This document shows positions 27,042-36,105 of a DNA stretch of 64,000 bases, one piece after another (within the stretch, counting starts at the first letter, position 1; each line of letters opens with the position of its first letter). The stretch comes from Marinobacterium alkalitolerans (lineage in GTDB: Bacteria; Pseudomonadota; Gammaproteobacteria; Pseudomonadales; Balneatricaceae). The notes beneath the pieces are model-generated. The model saw only the letters and a list, made by a program, of their open reading frames with translations. It did no database searches and was not told the DNA's origin. Location: NCBI RefSeq assembly GCF_017776525.1, contig NZ_JACVEW010000017.1:1-64000 (forward strand), read 5' to 3'. Both the position numbers and the translations under genes were made by a program.

Positions 27042-28721
27042 TTACAGCAGAAAAAATAACAACGCCAGGATCAGCACTGATCCTGCAATATGCACTCGCA
27101 ATCCGGTCTCTGCGGGTTGGACCCGACACACGAGTGCTTTTTGCAGCCATTCAACCCGCTTGCCCCCGATGCGAATCGAAACACTCACACGCGACCTGCC
27201 CCGAGCCTTCTTCACACTGTCCTCCAGCAGTACAACCAGATCCCCCGCAGGCACTTCAGGCGCCCGCAAGCGAATCGCCACAACCATTCCGGCCATAAAC
27301 AGCGCCACCAGCATCGGCCAGATCAGTGCCATCCAGTACGTGACGTGATCCGCCAGTGTCGTGGTGATTGCGGCCGGCAGCTCTGGGGCAAACCAGGGAA
27401 ACAACAGACTGGCCATCAGTACAAGTCCCCAGCCCATCTGCATACAGGGACCGGACTCATTTCTGTTTGTATTGCGCACTTGCAACCAGAGGAAACGCAG
27501 CACCAGCAGCAAGGTTGCCATCGCACCAGCGGTGAGCAGATTACCAAGCCAAGGCGCCAGCGACCACACAAGCCCATCCACCTGTAATGCCTGTTTCATG
27601 GCCAGTTTGGTATGGGCCCCACTGGTCAGGGGCAGTCCCGCGAGAGAGAGCCCAGGCACTGCAATCACCCCCCAGTAAAGCCAGCGAGCAAGACGATGGT
27701 TCGGCATTCTGATACCCACCGACAGAAACAGTGCCCCCTTGGCCAGAGCATGATGGAGGGCAAAGGTACCAATGACGGGCAACAGCCAAACCGTGCGCTC
27801 GGGTACTGCCAGGGCAACACCCAGCATCAGCGTCATCAATCCCATCTGGCTGATGCTTGAGTAGGCAAGAACTGCCTTGCTCTGGCGCTGACATACCCCG
27901 ATAAGCGCGCCCCCCAGCGAGGCCAACATCCCGATCAACACCAATACCGTTCCCGTTACAAGCTGGCTCGTCTGACCCAGCGGCAGCGTCAGCAGCCAGC
28001 CCAGCAGCCCGGCCTTGATCATTGCGCCGCTGAGCACGGCGCTGGCGGGTGTGGGGGCAACCGGATGCGCTAACGGCAACCAGAGATGCAACAGCAGCAA
28101 CCCCGCCTTAACACCAAAACCAACCAGCAAAAAAACCATTATCAAGTCGGCACGAGGGGATTCAGCGATGGCGACCGACAGGTCTGCCAGCAGCAGACTG
28201 TTGGCTGTTCCTGCCGCCAGCAACAGTCCGGCCAGCAGCGCCATCTCGCCCAGCACGGCCATGACCAGATAGACTCTCCCGGCTCTGAAGGCAGCCGATG
28301 TGCGCTCATGCACCACCAAACCGTACCCGGCAAAGGTCATCAAAGCGAAAAAGGCATAGAAGCTGACCAGATCGGCGGCAAGGACCAACCCCAGATTGCC
28401 ACACAATGTAAGCCCCCAGAACAGCGCAAAGCTGCGTCGACACCGCTTAACGTAGCCAGTCGCGTACAGTCCGGCAAAACTCCAAAGCAACGCCGTCAGC
28501 AGAAGAAAGGGCTGACGCAGGGCATCCAGCTGCCAGTTCGCTCCCAACAGCAGTCCCGGCAATCCAAGCTGCCATTGCGCAGGCCCCAGCAGCACCAGCC
28601 CCAGTGCCGGCAAGGACACCAGCGGCAGCAGTCGCCACTGCCAACGCTGCAACGCAGGGTGCAGGGCCAGCACGACTGGCAGCAAGGGTAGACACACCGC
28701 CAGCAACACCCAGACCATCAT
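27042..28721 (-). CDS. Mrp-type antiporter NuoL/M/N-like subunit, TM5 Glu absent
   Basis: Third D-type subunit of the antiporter operon, 559 residues with about 14 transmembrane helices and a C-terminal extension (about 500-545, basic, with GKRVEWLQKALV) followed by one more helix. Related to MrpD and to complex I NuoL/M/N. The TM7 lysine (GVKAGLLLLHLWLP) and TM8 lysine (GAMIKAGLLG) are kept, but the TM5 glutamate is alanine at residue 126 (FYAFFALMTF, against FLFYEMLTL in the preceding gene). Proton coupling may therefore be altered. Starts overlapping the second D gene as ATGA (or one codon later). No terminator seen after it. Confidence 0.85.
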   Translation of the reverse strand: MMVWVLLAVCLPLLPVVLALHPALQRWQWRLLPLVSLPALGLVLLGPAQWQLGLPGLLLGANWQLDALRQPFLLLTALLWSFAGLYATGYVKRCRRSFALFWGLTLCGNLGLVLAADLVSFYAFFALMTFAGYGLVVHERTSAAFRAGRVYLVMAVLGEMALLAGLLLAAGTANSLLLADLSVAIAESPRADLIMVFLLVGFGVKAGLLLLHLWLPLAHPVAPTPASAVLSGAMIKAGLLGWLLTLPLGQTSQLVTGTVLVLIGMLASLGGALIGVCQRQSKAVLAYSSISQMGLMTLMLGVALAVPERTVWLLPVIGTFALHHALAKGALFLSVGIRMPNHRLARWLYWGVIAVPGLSLAGLPLTSGAHTKLAMKQALQVDGLVWSLAPWLGNLLTAGAMATLLLVLRFLWLQVRNTNRNESGPCMQMGWGLVLMASLLFPWFAPELPAAITTTLADHVTYWMALIWPMLVALFMAGMVVAIRLRAPEVPAGDLVVLLEDSVKKARGRSRVSVSIRIGGKRVEWLQKALVCRVQPAETGLRVHIAGSVLILALLFFLL

Positions 28722-30211
28722 GGCAGATACTCCCGTGCCGCAATCAGTTCGGCCCAGCTCAGCGGACTAAACGGCAACACTGCAAACAGGCCGGCCAGCA
28801 GGGTTAACGAAGCGGTAACCAGCGGTGGCCAGAGCAGCCAGCTGTGCGTTTCCAGTCGCCCCCAGCGGCGCTGATATGACCATTCATATTCCGACAGGAA
28901 CCAGAGTCGATGAATCACAGGCAGAAAATAGGCAGCGTTAAGCATACTGCTGATCAGTAGCACTGCGACCACCCACTCCATCCCGACATTCAAGGCCCCG
29001 CTGCCCAGGGTCCATTTGGTAACAAAACCGGCCAATGGTGGCGCACCTATCATGCCGAATGCAGCCAGTGTGAAGGCTGCCGAGGTCAGCGGCATACGAC
29101 GACCGGCTCCGTTTAATTCCTGTACTTTGTGGATACCGAGCGTTTCGGCATAGTTGCCGGCACAGAAAAACAGTGTGATTTTCATGATGCCCTGATGCAG
29201 CAGATGCACCAGCCCGCCTACCGTCCCCACAGGACCAAACACGGCAGCACCCAATACGATGTAGGACACCTGACTAACCGTTGAGTAAGCCAGCCGTCGC
29301 TTCAAGTCGCTCTGTGATAACGCACGGACCGAACCATAGACGATGGTGAATGCTGCCAGCCAGCCCAAGGGTTCCAGCACTCCAAGCAAGGTCGCAAACT
29401 CAATGCCATAGAGATCATATACCACCCGCACGATGCCGAATGCTCCGGCTTTCACTACCGCCACCGCATGCAGCAATGCACTCACCGGAGCGGGCGCAAC
29501 CATGGCCTGTGGCAGCCAGCCATGCAATGGAAACAGTGCCGCCTTGACCCCAAGGCCCGCCACCAACAGGCCAAATACCAGCATCAATGGCAGATGAAGG
29601 TTCTCATCAACGTCTTTGAGCTGCCCCGTTTCCTGGAAGGAGATATCCCCCACCAGACCCTGCAACCAGATTATGCCCAGCAGCAAAGCCGCACCACCGC
29701 TGAGCGTGTACATGATGTAGTTACGGCCTGCTCGCAGTGCCTTATCAGTACCTCGATGCACTACCAGCGGATAAGTCGACAGCGTCAGCATTTCGTAGAA
29801 CAGAAAGAAGGTGAACAGGTTGCCGGCCAGCGCAATACCCATGGTACTGGCCACACACAGGCTGAAAAAGCCGAAGAAGCGGCTTCGATTGGGCGAACCT
29901 TCCAGATAGCCCACGGCATATATGGTGGTGAGGAGCCAGAGCACCGCTGACAGCCCCGCAAACATCATGGCCAGCGCATCGGCTTGAAGCACAAAACTGA
30001 CGCCGGGCAGAATCTCATAACTGAGGCCGTAATCACGCTCATTCAGCACACCCCAGGTCATTACCCCAACCAGCGCCACCTTGATCAAGGCCGCCAGCAG
30101 GTTGATCACTGTGCGCAGGCGTTGACGCTCTTCCGGCAGGGTAAAGATAATTGCGGCGGCCAGCATGGAGCAGAGCAATGCAAAGACCGGTATAAGGGCC
30201 TGCTGCATCAT
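28718..30211 (-). CDS. mnhD: Mrp-type antiporter subunit D (second)
   Basis: NuoL/M/N-like proton-channel subunit of 497 residues with about 14 transmembrane helices. The TM5 glutamate (FFLFYEMLTLSTYPL), TM7 lysine and histidine (GVKAALFPLHGWLPQAM) and the TM8 lysine (AVVKAGAFGIVRV) are all present, as is a TM12 lysine (FVTKWTL). It should form a proton path of the multisubunit Na+/H+ antiporter. Starts and ends with ATGA overlaps with the flanking D-type genes. Sequence is the closest to canonical MrpD among the three. Confidence 0.9.
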   Translation of the reverse strand: MMQQALIPVFALLCSMLAAAIIFTLPEERQRLRTVINLLAALIKVALVGVMTWGVLNERDYGLSYEILPGVSFVLQADALAMMFAGLSAVLWLLTTIYAVGYLEGSPNRSRFFGFFSLCVASTMGIALAGNLFTFFLFYEMLTLSTYPLVVHRGTDKALRAGRNYIMYTLSGGAALLLGIIWLQGLVGDISFQETGQLKDVDENLHLPLMLVFGLLVAGLGVKAALFPLHGWLPQAMVAPAPVSALLHAVAVVKAGAFGIVRVVYDLYGIEFATLLGVLEPLGWLAAFTIVYGSVRALSQSDLKRRLAYSTVSQVSYIVLGAAVFGPVGTVGGLVHLLHQGIMKITLFFCAGNYAETLGIHKVQELNGAGRRMPLTSAAFTLAAFGMIGAPPLAGFVTKWTLGSGALNVGMEWVVAVLLISSMLNAAYFLPVIHRLWFLSEYEWSYQRRWGRLETHSWLLWPPLVTASLTLLAGLFAVLPFSPLSWAELIAAREYLP

Positions 30212-31671
30212 TGCACCTCCTCAAACGGCATCGCCATTACGGACAGCACCTGACTGCCGCTGACACCCACTCCGAGCGATGCCAACGCCAGCAGCATGGC
30301 CGCCACTTCCAGACGACGATCAGGATGGTAGAAGTGATCCTGTTCATCCCGTTCGAGGAATGAAGCTTTATAAATCCGAAACACATACGCCGCCGACAGC
30401 AGGCCTCCGCCTGCGAGAACCATAATCCACCACCATTGCCCCGAGGCCATGCTCGCCTGCAGCAACATCCATTTGGCAGCAAAACCGCCGGATGGCGGCA
30501 ACCCCATCAGGGAGACACCGGCAAGCCCGAAGGAGAACAGCGAGAAAGGCAGGAAATGGCTCACCCCAGCCAGTGCTTCCACACGGTTGCTGCCCACGGC
30601 CAGGATCAGGTTGCCGGCGGCCAGAAACATGGCGGCCTTGGCCAGGGCATGGCTGATCACCTGCAGTGTTATGCCCTGCTGCGCATGCAAAGAAACAGAG
30701 GCTTCTACACCAAAGGTCAGAGGAAACAGCAGAAACAGATAGCCAATCTGAGCAACTGACGAGTAGGCAACCACCTGCTTAAGCCGAGGCTGACAAAGTG
30801 CAAGCCAGCTGCCCCAGATGATTGCGACCGCTCCCAGCACACCCAGCAACTGGGCCATCCACTGCGATGCCACGGCAACTCCCGCTTCAAGCCAGACACG
30901 GGCGGCAATGTAGAACGAGGCTTTCACCACCAGCGCCGAAAGCAGCGCACTCACCGGCGATTTGGCAATGCCATGCGCAGGCGGCAACCAGCCATGCAGG
31001 GGGAACAGAGCCGTTTTCAGCGCCAGCCCCACCAGCATCAGCACCAGTGCCGGACGCATCAGCAGGGCATGCTCGGATACACGCACCTGACCGGCCACAT
31101 CGGCCAGTGAAAGCGTTCCAAACTGTCCGTAGACCAATGCCACACCCAGCAGGTAGGCCAAAGACCCCAATAATGCGGCCAGCAGATAGCGCAGAGCCGC
31201 TCGCAGTGCCTCGGCCTGCCCGCCCAGTGCAACCAGCCCAACGGCAGACAACGTAATCAGCTCAAGTCCGACATAAAGATTGAACAGATCCCCGCCCATC
31301 CAAACCGTATTCAGCCCTGCCCACAGGAACCAGTACAGTGGCCAGAAGTAGCGTTGCCAAGGCCTGTCGGGCTCAAGGTAAAAACCGGCATGAATGCCGC
31401 AACCACTGGCGACCAGCGTTGTTAACAGCAGGAAGGTAACGACCAGCCCGTCGACACGCAATTCAATGCCGAGCGGAGCATCCCAGCCCGCCAGCGTGTA
31501 GTAAAACCCGCCTTCGTGCCGGACCAGCCACCAGAGCCCGACTGACACCAGCAGCTGCAACAGCATGCCCAGCCAGGACAGTGCGCGTCCCTGGCGAAAT
31601 CCAAGCAGCAGTGACACCGTTGCCAATGCCAGGGGTGTGAACAACAGCCCGGCCATCAGCCAATTGCTCAT
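30208..31671 (-). CDS. mnhD: Mrp-type antiporter subunit D (first)
   Basis: A 487-residue NuoL/M/N-like subunit with about 14 helices. TM5 glutamate (NLYVGLELITLSAVGL), TM7 lysine (LALKTALFPLHGWLPPAHGIA) and TM8 lysine (ALVVKASFYIAARVW) are intact. Its loop GIAKSPVSALLSALVVK is that of MrpD/NuoN-type proteins. Overlaps mnhC upstream and the second D gene downstream by 4 bp each. Having a second canonical D subunit in place of MrpA suggests that it could substitute for the antiporter half of MrpA; this is inference. Confidence 0.9.
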   Translation of the reverse strand: MSNWLMAGLLFTPLALATVSLLLGFRQGRALSWLGMLLQLLVSVGLWWLVRHEGGFYYTLAGWDAPLGIELRVDGLVVTFLLLTTLVASGCGIHAGFYLEPDRPWQRYFWPLYWFLWAGLNTVWMGGDLFNLYVGLELITLSAVGLVALGGQAEALRAALRYLLAALLGSLAYLLGVALVYGQFGTLSLADVAGQVRVSEHALLMRPALVLMLVGLALKTALFPLHGWLPPAHGIAKSPVSALLSALVVKASFYIAARVWLEAGVAVASQWMAQLLGVLGAVAIIWGSWLALCQPRLKQVVAYSSVAQIGYLFLLFPLTFGVEASVSLHAQQGITLQVISHALAKAAMFLAAGNLILAVGSNRVEALAGVSHFLPFSLFSFGLAGVSLMGLPPSGGFAAKWMLLQASMASGQWWWIMVLAGGGLLSAAYVFRIYKASFLERDEQDHFYHPDRRLEVAAMLLALASLGVGVSGSQVLSVMAMPFEEVQ

Positions 31672-32000
31672 CCCGAGTGTCCCTCCTCATCACGGCCTGC
31701 TTCCGGAACCTCAGACTCAAGTTCAGTTCTGCCGGTCAGATGGAAATAGCGCCGGATCAATACAACCCCCAGTGCCGTAGCCGCAATCGATACCACAATA
31801 CCGGTCAATACCAGTGCCTGGGGCACAGGGTCTGGCCCGTTATGATGTTGTGCCAGCCCAACCAGGATCAGAAACGTGGCCGAACCGATCAAGTTGAGCG
31901 CCAGCAATTTGCGCAGCAAGTGTCGCAAACCGATCAGGCCCATCAGGCCAATGCCCCAGAGCACAGCACCGGTGAGGGCGTACAATAGCGGTGTGCTCAT
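31668..32000 (-). CDS. mnhC: Mrp-type antiporter subunit C
   Basis: NuoK-like membrane subunit of 110 residues with three helices. It has GLRHLLRKLLALNLIGSATFLILVG and the conserved DPVPQALVLTGIVVSIAATALGVVL, where MrpC and NuoK place a conserved DPxPQALVLTAIV. Forms part of the half-channel next to MrpD. ATGA overlaps at both ends show translational coupling within the operon. Confidence 0.92.
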   Translation of the reverse strand: MSTPLLYALTGAVLWGIGLMGLIGLRHLLRKLLALNLIGSATFLILVGLAQHHNGPDPVPQALVLTGIVVSIAATALGVVLIRRYFHLTGRTELESEVPEAGRDEEGHSG

Positions 32001-32695
32001 TTTTCACCCTCCTCTGGCTCACTGGCATCATTAACCGGCGCGGCCACAAACAGTGCCAGCAGGATCATCCCGATTGACAGCGTCAGCAGGGTTTCAATAG
32101 ACAGAATCAGTCCTTTAACAAATTCACGCGGGTAGGCCAGAAACACGTCACCGGCGATGGCGCTGGCAAGACCAACCAACAGAAACAGCGCAAAGCCAAG
32201 CACCAGCCCGATACGCAACAGGATGCCGGGGCGCAGAAAATCCAGCGGCAGACCGGTCAGGCGCATCAATACCCCGGTGGCCGCCAGCATGGCCCCGGCC
32301 TGAAACGCACCTCCGGGCCGATCAGCTCCGGCCCAAAGCAGGTAACCAGCCAACAGCAGCATCAGCGGCACCAGCCAGCGCAACAGGGCCCTGAGCAGCG
32401 TATCGGACGTTCGCAGCTCAGGATCTTCCAGCGAGCGGGTACGCGCCATGGAAATACCCGCCATCGCCGCAATCACCAGCACAGCTATTTCAAGCAGGGT
32501 ATCGTAACTGCGAAAATTGAGCAGTACCGCTGTTACCGGATGCTCCACCCCACTGGCCGCAAGCTTATCCTGTAACTGGCGTGGCAAATCAGATGCAGGC
32601 TCCAGCATGCTCAGCTGCCATACACTGCGACCCAGGAGCGCCGTCAGCATCAATGCCAGCAACAGCATGCCAATACGGGCAGCCGGTGATCTCAT
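31997..32695 (-). CDS. mnhB: MbhE-MnhB fusion antiporter subunit
   Basis: A 232-residue membrane protein joining two modules. Residues 1-75 resemble the last segment of MrpA (MbhE-like: ALMLTALLGRS...HPVTAVLLNFRSYDTLLEIAVLVIAAMAGISM); residues 100-225 are an MnhB domain with LLAGYLLWAGADRPGGAFQAGAMLAATGVLMRLTG. In the usual Mrp operon the first module is the C-terminus of MrpA and the second a separate MrpB. The ATG overlaps the stop of the DUF4040 gene (ATGA), and its own stop overlaps mnhC. A longer open frame upstream is not needed. Confidence 0.85.
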   Translation of the reverse strand: MRSPAARIGMLLLALMLTALLGRSVWQLSMLEPASDLPRQLQDKLAASGVEHPVTAVLLNFRSYDTLLEIAVLVIAAMAGISMARTRSLEDPELRTSDTLLRALLRWLVPLMLLLAGYLLWAGADRPGGAFQAGAMLAATGVLMRLTGLPLDFLRPGILLRIGLVLGFALFLLVGLASAIAGDVFLAYPREFVKGLILSIETLLTLSIGMILLALFVAAPVNDASEPEEGEK

Positions 32696-32967
32696 CCGCG
32701 CTCCTCCTCGACAACCGAGTCGGTGCCTCTGCCACGACGAAAGTGACTGACCGCATCCAGCAACAGCACCCCTGTCAGGCCCGCGCCAATGGCTGCCTCG
32801 GCGAGAGCGATGTCCGGAGCCTGCAACCGTACCCAGCACACCGCCATCAGCAGGCCAAACGCAATGAAAACGACTATCGCCCGAAACAGGTCCTGCGACA
32901 GCAATGCCGCTGCAGCGGTCAAGATCAGTGCCAGTGCCAACAGAAGGTCCAGCAGAATTTCAACCAT
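32692..32967 (-). CDS. DUF4040 (MbhD/MrpA C-terminal) subunit
   Basis: A 91-residue protein with three helices matching DUF4040, the segment that follows the NuoL-like part of MrpA and exists alone as MbhD in membrane-bound hydrogenases. It holds LQAPDIALAEAAIGAGLTGVLLLDA, where the Pro-Asp-Ile-Ala and Glu residues are the family signature and proposed ion-path residues. The MrpA-like NuoL part is not attached. The start overlaps the end of mnhG by 8 bp. Confidence 0.87.
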   Translation of the reverse strand: MVEILLDLLLALALILTAAAALLSQDLFRAIVVFIAFGLLMAVCWVRLQAPDIALAEAAIGAGLTGVLLLDAVSHFRRGRGTDSVVEEERG

Positions 32968-33292
32968 CCTTGTGCTCCCTTTCACGCAGTGGATCGGGCA
33001 GCGAAGGCTCATGTATGCGCACGGCACGCGCAACCAGATGAGCGGAAGTGGCGCTTGCTGCAAGCGCAACCCACCAAATCAGCAGTGTTTTCAAACCACT
33101 GGCAACCGATGGCGTCATCGTGAGTAAAGCAAGGATGACCAATCCCAATCCAAGATTATCGATCTTTGTCAGAGCGTGAATGCGGCACAGGGTATCGTTG
33201 AAACGAAACAGACCGAGCGTGCCGAGCGCAAAGAAAAAGCAACCACTGACCAACAACAGGATCTGCAGACCGAATATCAGCCCATCAATCAT
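32960..33292 (-). CDS. mnhG: Mrp-type antiporter subunit G
   Basis: Membrane protein of 110 residues, three helices, with the MnhG signature GTLGLFRFNDTLCRIHALTKIDNLGLGLVI. I chose the ATG with AAGGGG seven to eight bases upstream; another ATG lies two codons earlier but too near the ribosome site. Overlaps mnhF and the DUF4040 gene by 8 bp each. Small subunits E, F and G make the accessory part of the antiporter; exact roles unknown. Confidence 0.9.
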   Translation of the reverse strand: MIDGLIFGLQILLLVSGCFFFALGTLGLFRFNDTLCRIHALTKIDNLGLGLVILALLTMTPSVASGLKTLLIWWVALAASATSAHLVARAVRIHEPSLPDPLREREHKDG

Positions 33293-33587
33293 CGTCATGC
33301 CCCTTGACCGCATGGCGGTCAGTTTTTTCGCCTTCAATCCGCACCACACGGGTGACAAAGGCGGCGGCGGAAAACACCGCCAGTACCGCCAGTATCAGCG
33401 CCACATCACGCAATGAAGGAATCTGTTGAGCCTCAGCCAGCACCAGCAACAGCGCAACTCCGGTGGTACCAAACAGCTGCGAGGCGAGCATACGGTCGGC
33501 GGCCGTCGGACCATGCCAGATACGGACAACTCCCAGCATCAACGTCAACAGAAGAAACAACGCAACCAGGTGCAGTACCAGTGTCAT
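33285..33587 (-). CDS. mnhF: Mrp-type antiporter subunit F
   Basis: A 100-residue protein with three helices and the conserved RIWHGPTAADRMLASQLFGTTGVALLLVL, which includes the GPTxxDR motif of MnhF/MrpF. ATGA overlap with mnhE upstream. In Staphylococcus and Bacillus the F subunit is required for antiport activity but does not itself have a known channel motif beyond the conserved aspartate in this helix. Confidence 0.92.
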   Translation of the reverse strand: MTLVLHLVALFLLLTLMLGVVRIWHGPTAADRMLASQLFGTTGVALLLVLAEAQQIPSLRDVALILAVLAVFSAAAFVTRVVRIEGEKTDRHAVKGHDDD

Positions 33588-34078
33588 CCGCGCTCCTCAG
33601 GATTCAACGTCAGACCAAAGAGTTTGGCCACACACCGCTGTGTCTGCTCCACCTCCTGCCTCACGGGTTGAGTCAGATCCAGGCAGTGCAGTTCAATTTC
33701 ATCGCCATCCAGGGTGACACTGAGCGTACCCGGAAGCAGTGACAATGTGTTGGCCAACAGCCAGCGCGGTACGCCTTCCGGTAATGAAAGAGGCGCACGC
33801 AGGTAGCCGGGCGTTACAGGTAGCGATGGTGAAAGAAGACGGCGCGAAACATCCACTGCCGCCAACAATGAGTGACTCAGGAAAAACAGGGCGAACCCGG
33901 GCAGGGCATGAACACGGATAATATGGGGTGAGGGAGGAAACAGCACCAGGGACAGACTGCTGACCAGCAGGCTTACAATGCCACCAAACAGCAGGCCCGT
34001 GGCATCTCCATCCGTTAATGCCCACCAGACCAGCCACAACAGCAACGCACGCAATACCAATGTCACCCATCGGGACAT
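33584..34078 (-). CDS. mnhE: Mrp-type antiporter subunit E
   Basis: First gene of the antiporter operon, 164 residues: two to three N-terminal helices (ALLLWLVWWALTDGD; LLFGGIVSLLVSSLSLVLF) and a soluble C-terminal domain with RWLLANTLSLLPGTLSVTLDGDEIELHCLD, the MnhE hallmark. The ATG is preceded by GGAGG with good spacing. The promoter must lie in 34079-34194 or beyond, read through the end of selO; an inverted repeat GTTAG-N7-CTAAC (near 34130-34146) is there. Confidence 0.9.
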   Translation of the reverse strand: MSRWVTLVLRALLLWLVWWALTDGDATGLLFGGIVSLLVSSLSLVLFPPSPHIIRVHALPGFALFFLSHSLLAAVDVSRRLLSPSLPVTPGYLRAPLSLPEGVPRWLLANTLSLLPGTLSVTLDGDEIELHCLDLTQPVRQEVEQTQRCVAKLFGLTLNPEERG

Positions 34079-34194
34079 GGGGCCTCCTGCTTGTTTGTAT
34101 CACTGTCTGAACTGACCACGAATCAAGTGGTTAGGTTCAGACTAACACAGAACGTGCAGGTCCGTGCAGCACTGACACGGGCAACCGTGACACC

Positions 34195-35661
34195 TCAGGA
34201 TGAGCAGGTCAGATTAATGGCCCGGGCCCACTTCGGGGGCGCACCGGCATACCGCTCCATATCCGGATGCTCATCCCCCGGATGGCGCAACACCGGCAGA
34301 AGCGCATTCAGCGGTCGGTAATCGCCCTGATGCGCCTCGCGAATCACCTCCTCTGCCATGTAGTTGCGGAGAATGTAACGGGGGTTCATCGCCCGCATCT
34401 GCTGATGACGAATGGGCTCACTTGCCGCCTCCTGCTCAACACGCGCTGCGTAACGCTGCAACCAGGCGCCCAGTGCCGCCGAGTCGTTGACCAGCGCTTC
34501 AAGGCTTGCCGTTTTGCCCGGCACCCATTCCGACAGGGTACGCAGGAAACGGTTATGGTCTACTCGATCACTGGTCCATAGCGCTTCAAGCCGGGACACC
34601 AGATCAGCGTCCTCGGCATCAACCCGCTGCAAGCCCAGGCGTGCACGCATTCGATCCAGCTTGGCCGCTTCATAGAGGCTTTCATAACGATCCAGCTCGG
34701 CTTCAAGCGCCTCACGCTGCGTCAGCGGCAGCATCGCCTGCGCCAATGCTGCCAGGTTCCAGAGCACAATGGAGGGCTGTCGGGCAAAGGCGTACCGACC
34801 GACATGATCATTCTTGTTGGCGATATGATCAGGCTCGTAATGGTCCATGAAGGTGTAGGGACCATAGTCAAAGGTCTCACCAATGATCGACATGTTATCC
34901 GTATTCAGGACACCGTGTACAAAGCCATATGCCTGCCAGGCAGCCACCAGTTCGACGGTGCGCTCCAGGATGGATCGAAACATCGCCAGGTAAGGGTCAT
35001 CCGCGTCCCTGCACTCGGGGTAATAGCGAGTCAGGCAGTAATCCGCCAGCTGTTTAAGCTCTTCATGGCGTCCGGAATAGAAAAAAAATTCAAAGTGCCC
35101 GAAACGGACATGGCAGGGGGTCACTCGCAGTAGTTGAGCGCAGGGTTCCATGCCGTTACGCAGCGTAAACTCTTCACTGCCGATCAGGCAGAGTGCCCGC
35201 GTCGTGGGTATGCCCAGACCCGCCATCGCTTCACCGGCAAGGTATTCACGAATGCTGGATCTGAGCACTGCACGCCCATCGCCAAAACGGGAAAAGGCGG
35301 TTTTACCGGCGCCTTTGAGGTGGAGGTCATAGCGGACCTGATCACGGCCGTTCACTTCACCCAGCAGCAGTCCTCTGCCATCCCCCAGGTCCGGGTTGTA
35401 GGAGCCAAACTGATGGCCGGTATATTTCATCGCCAGCGGTTCGGTGCCCGGCCACTCTCGCAGGCCAGTGCAACACTCGACCAGCTCCGAGGGCGAAACA
35501 GAACAGGGATCCAGACCGATCAGTTGCGCCACCTCCGGACAAAAGGCAGCCAAATGTGCCCCCTTGAGTGGCTGCACGTCCACATGCTGGAACCATTGCG
35601 AAGGCAGCCTTGCATAACTGTTGTCAAACGGCAGCTCTGTCAGACGGCATCCGTTGGCCAT
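34195..35661 (-). CDS. selO: Protein adenylyltransferase SelO
   Basis: Pseudokinase-fold enzyme that transfers AMP to Ser, Thr or Tyr of proteins (YdiU/SelO), linked to redox stress. The 488-residue protein has GHQFGSYNPDLGDGRGLLLGE, LKGAGKTAFSRFGDGRAVLR, IREYLAGEAMAGLGIPTTRAL and the catalytic core VHGVLNTDNMSI plus FDYGPYTFMD. The C-terminus is CSS: cysteine stands where some eukaryotic forms have selenocysteine; the codon is TGC and the TGA is the true stop. The ATG with AGGAGAT upstream gives the usual N-terminus; nine residues further upstream are not supported. Confidence 0.95.
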   Translation of the reverse strand: MANGCRLTELPFDNSYARLPSQWFQHVDVQPLKGAHLAAFCPEVAQLIGLDPCSVSPSELVECCTGLREWPGTEPLAMKYTGHQFGSYNPDLGDGRGLLLGEVNGRDQVRYDLHLKGAGKTAFSRFGDGRAVLRSSIREYLAGEAMAGLGIPTTRALCLIGSEEFTLRNGMEPCAQLLRVTPCHVRFGHFEFFFYSGRHEELKQLADYCLTRYYPECRDADDPYLAMFRSILERTVELVAAWQAYGFVHGVLNTDNMSIIGETFDYGPYTFMDHYEPDHIANKNDHVGRYAFARQPSIVLWNLAALAQAMLPLTQREALEAELDRYESLYEAAKLDRMRARLGLQRVDAEDADLVSRLEALWTSDRVDHNRFLRTLSEWVPGKTASLEALVNDSAALGAWLQRYAARVEQEAASEPIRHQQMRAMNPRYILRNYMAEEVIREAHQGDYRPLNALLPVLRHPGDEHPDMERYAGAPPKWARAINLTCSS

Positions 35662-35745
35662 GATGAATCTCCTGCTGTGATAATCCATTTCACATACCCT
35701 AGCATTTTAATCAGGTATTTTCATCCGGCAGTTTGAAGGGGTATT

Positions 35746-36105
35746 ATGAACGGCGCTCAAACCGACACAGGCAGTGACATGTGGCTTGAACTGAATGATA
35801 TTTTCTGGCTTTTTCTGGTGCTGACCGGGTGTGGGGCCTGGTGGCATAACCTGAAGCAGCGTGAGTCAGCCACACGGGCAGTCAAACGCCACTGTCAGCG
35901 GGAAGGGCTTCAGCTGCTGGATGACAGCATCGCACTGAAGCGCATGAAACCGATCAGAGACCGGGATTCGGGGCGACTGGTGTTGTTACGCGAGTATCAG
36001 TTTTTCTTCACTTCAACCGGAGACGAACGCTACCCCGGCAGCATTCAGCTGCAGGGACGTCGCCTGTTGGGCATCAACCTCGCGCCACATCGCATTCAAC
36101 CCTGA
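35746..36105 (+). CDS. DUF3301 membrane protein
   Basis: A 119-residue protein with one N-terminal transmembrane helix ([15 protein letters not shown]) and a cytosolic domain with [21 protein letters not shown] and [18 protein letters not shown], diagnostic of DUF3301, common in gammaproteobacteria and of unknown function. AAGGGG precedes the ATG; another in-frame ATG 11 codons later is possible. Its 3' end overlaps the convergent yaiI gene by 10 bp. Confidence 0.8.
   Translation: MNGAQTDTGSDMWLELNDIFWLFLVLTGCGAWWHNLKQRESATRAVKRHCQREGLQLLDDSIALKRMKPIRDRDSGRLVLLREYQFFFTSTGDERYPGSIQLQGRRLLGINLAPHRIQP

Noticed and set aside
34195..34206. Possible selenocysteine at the SelO C-terminus
   Set aside because: The codon at the critical site is TGC (Cys), followed by two serines and a normal TGA stop; no SECIS-like need.
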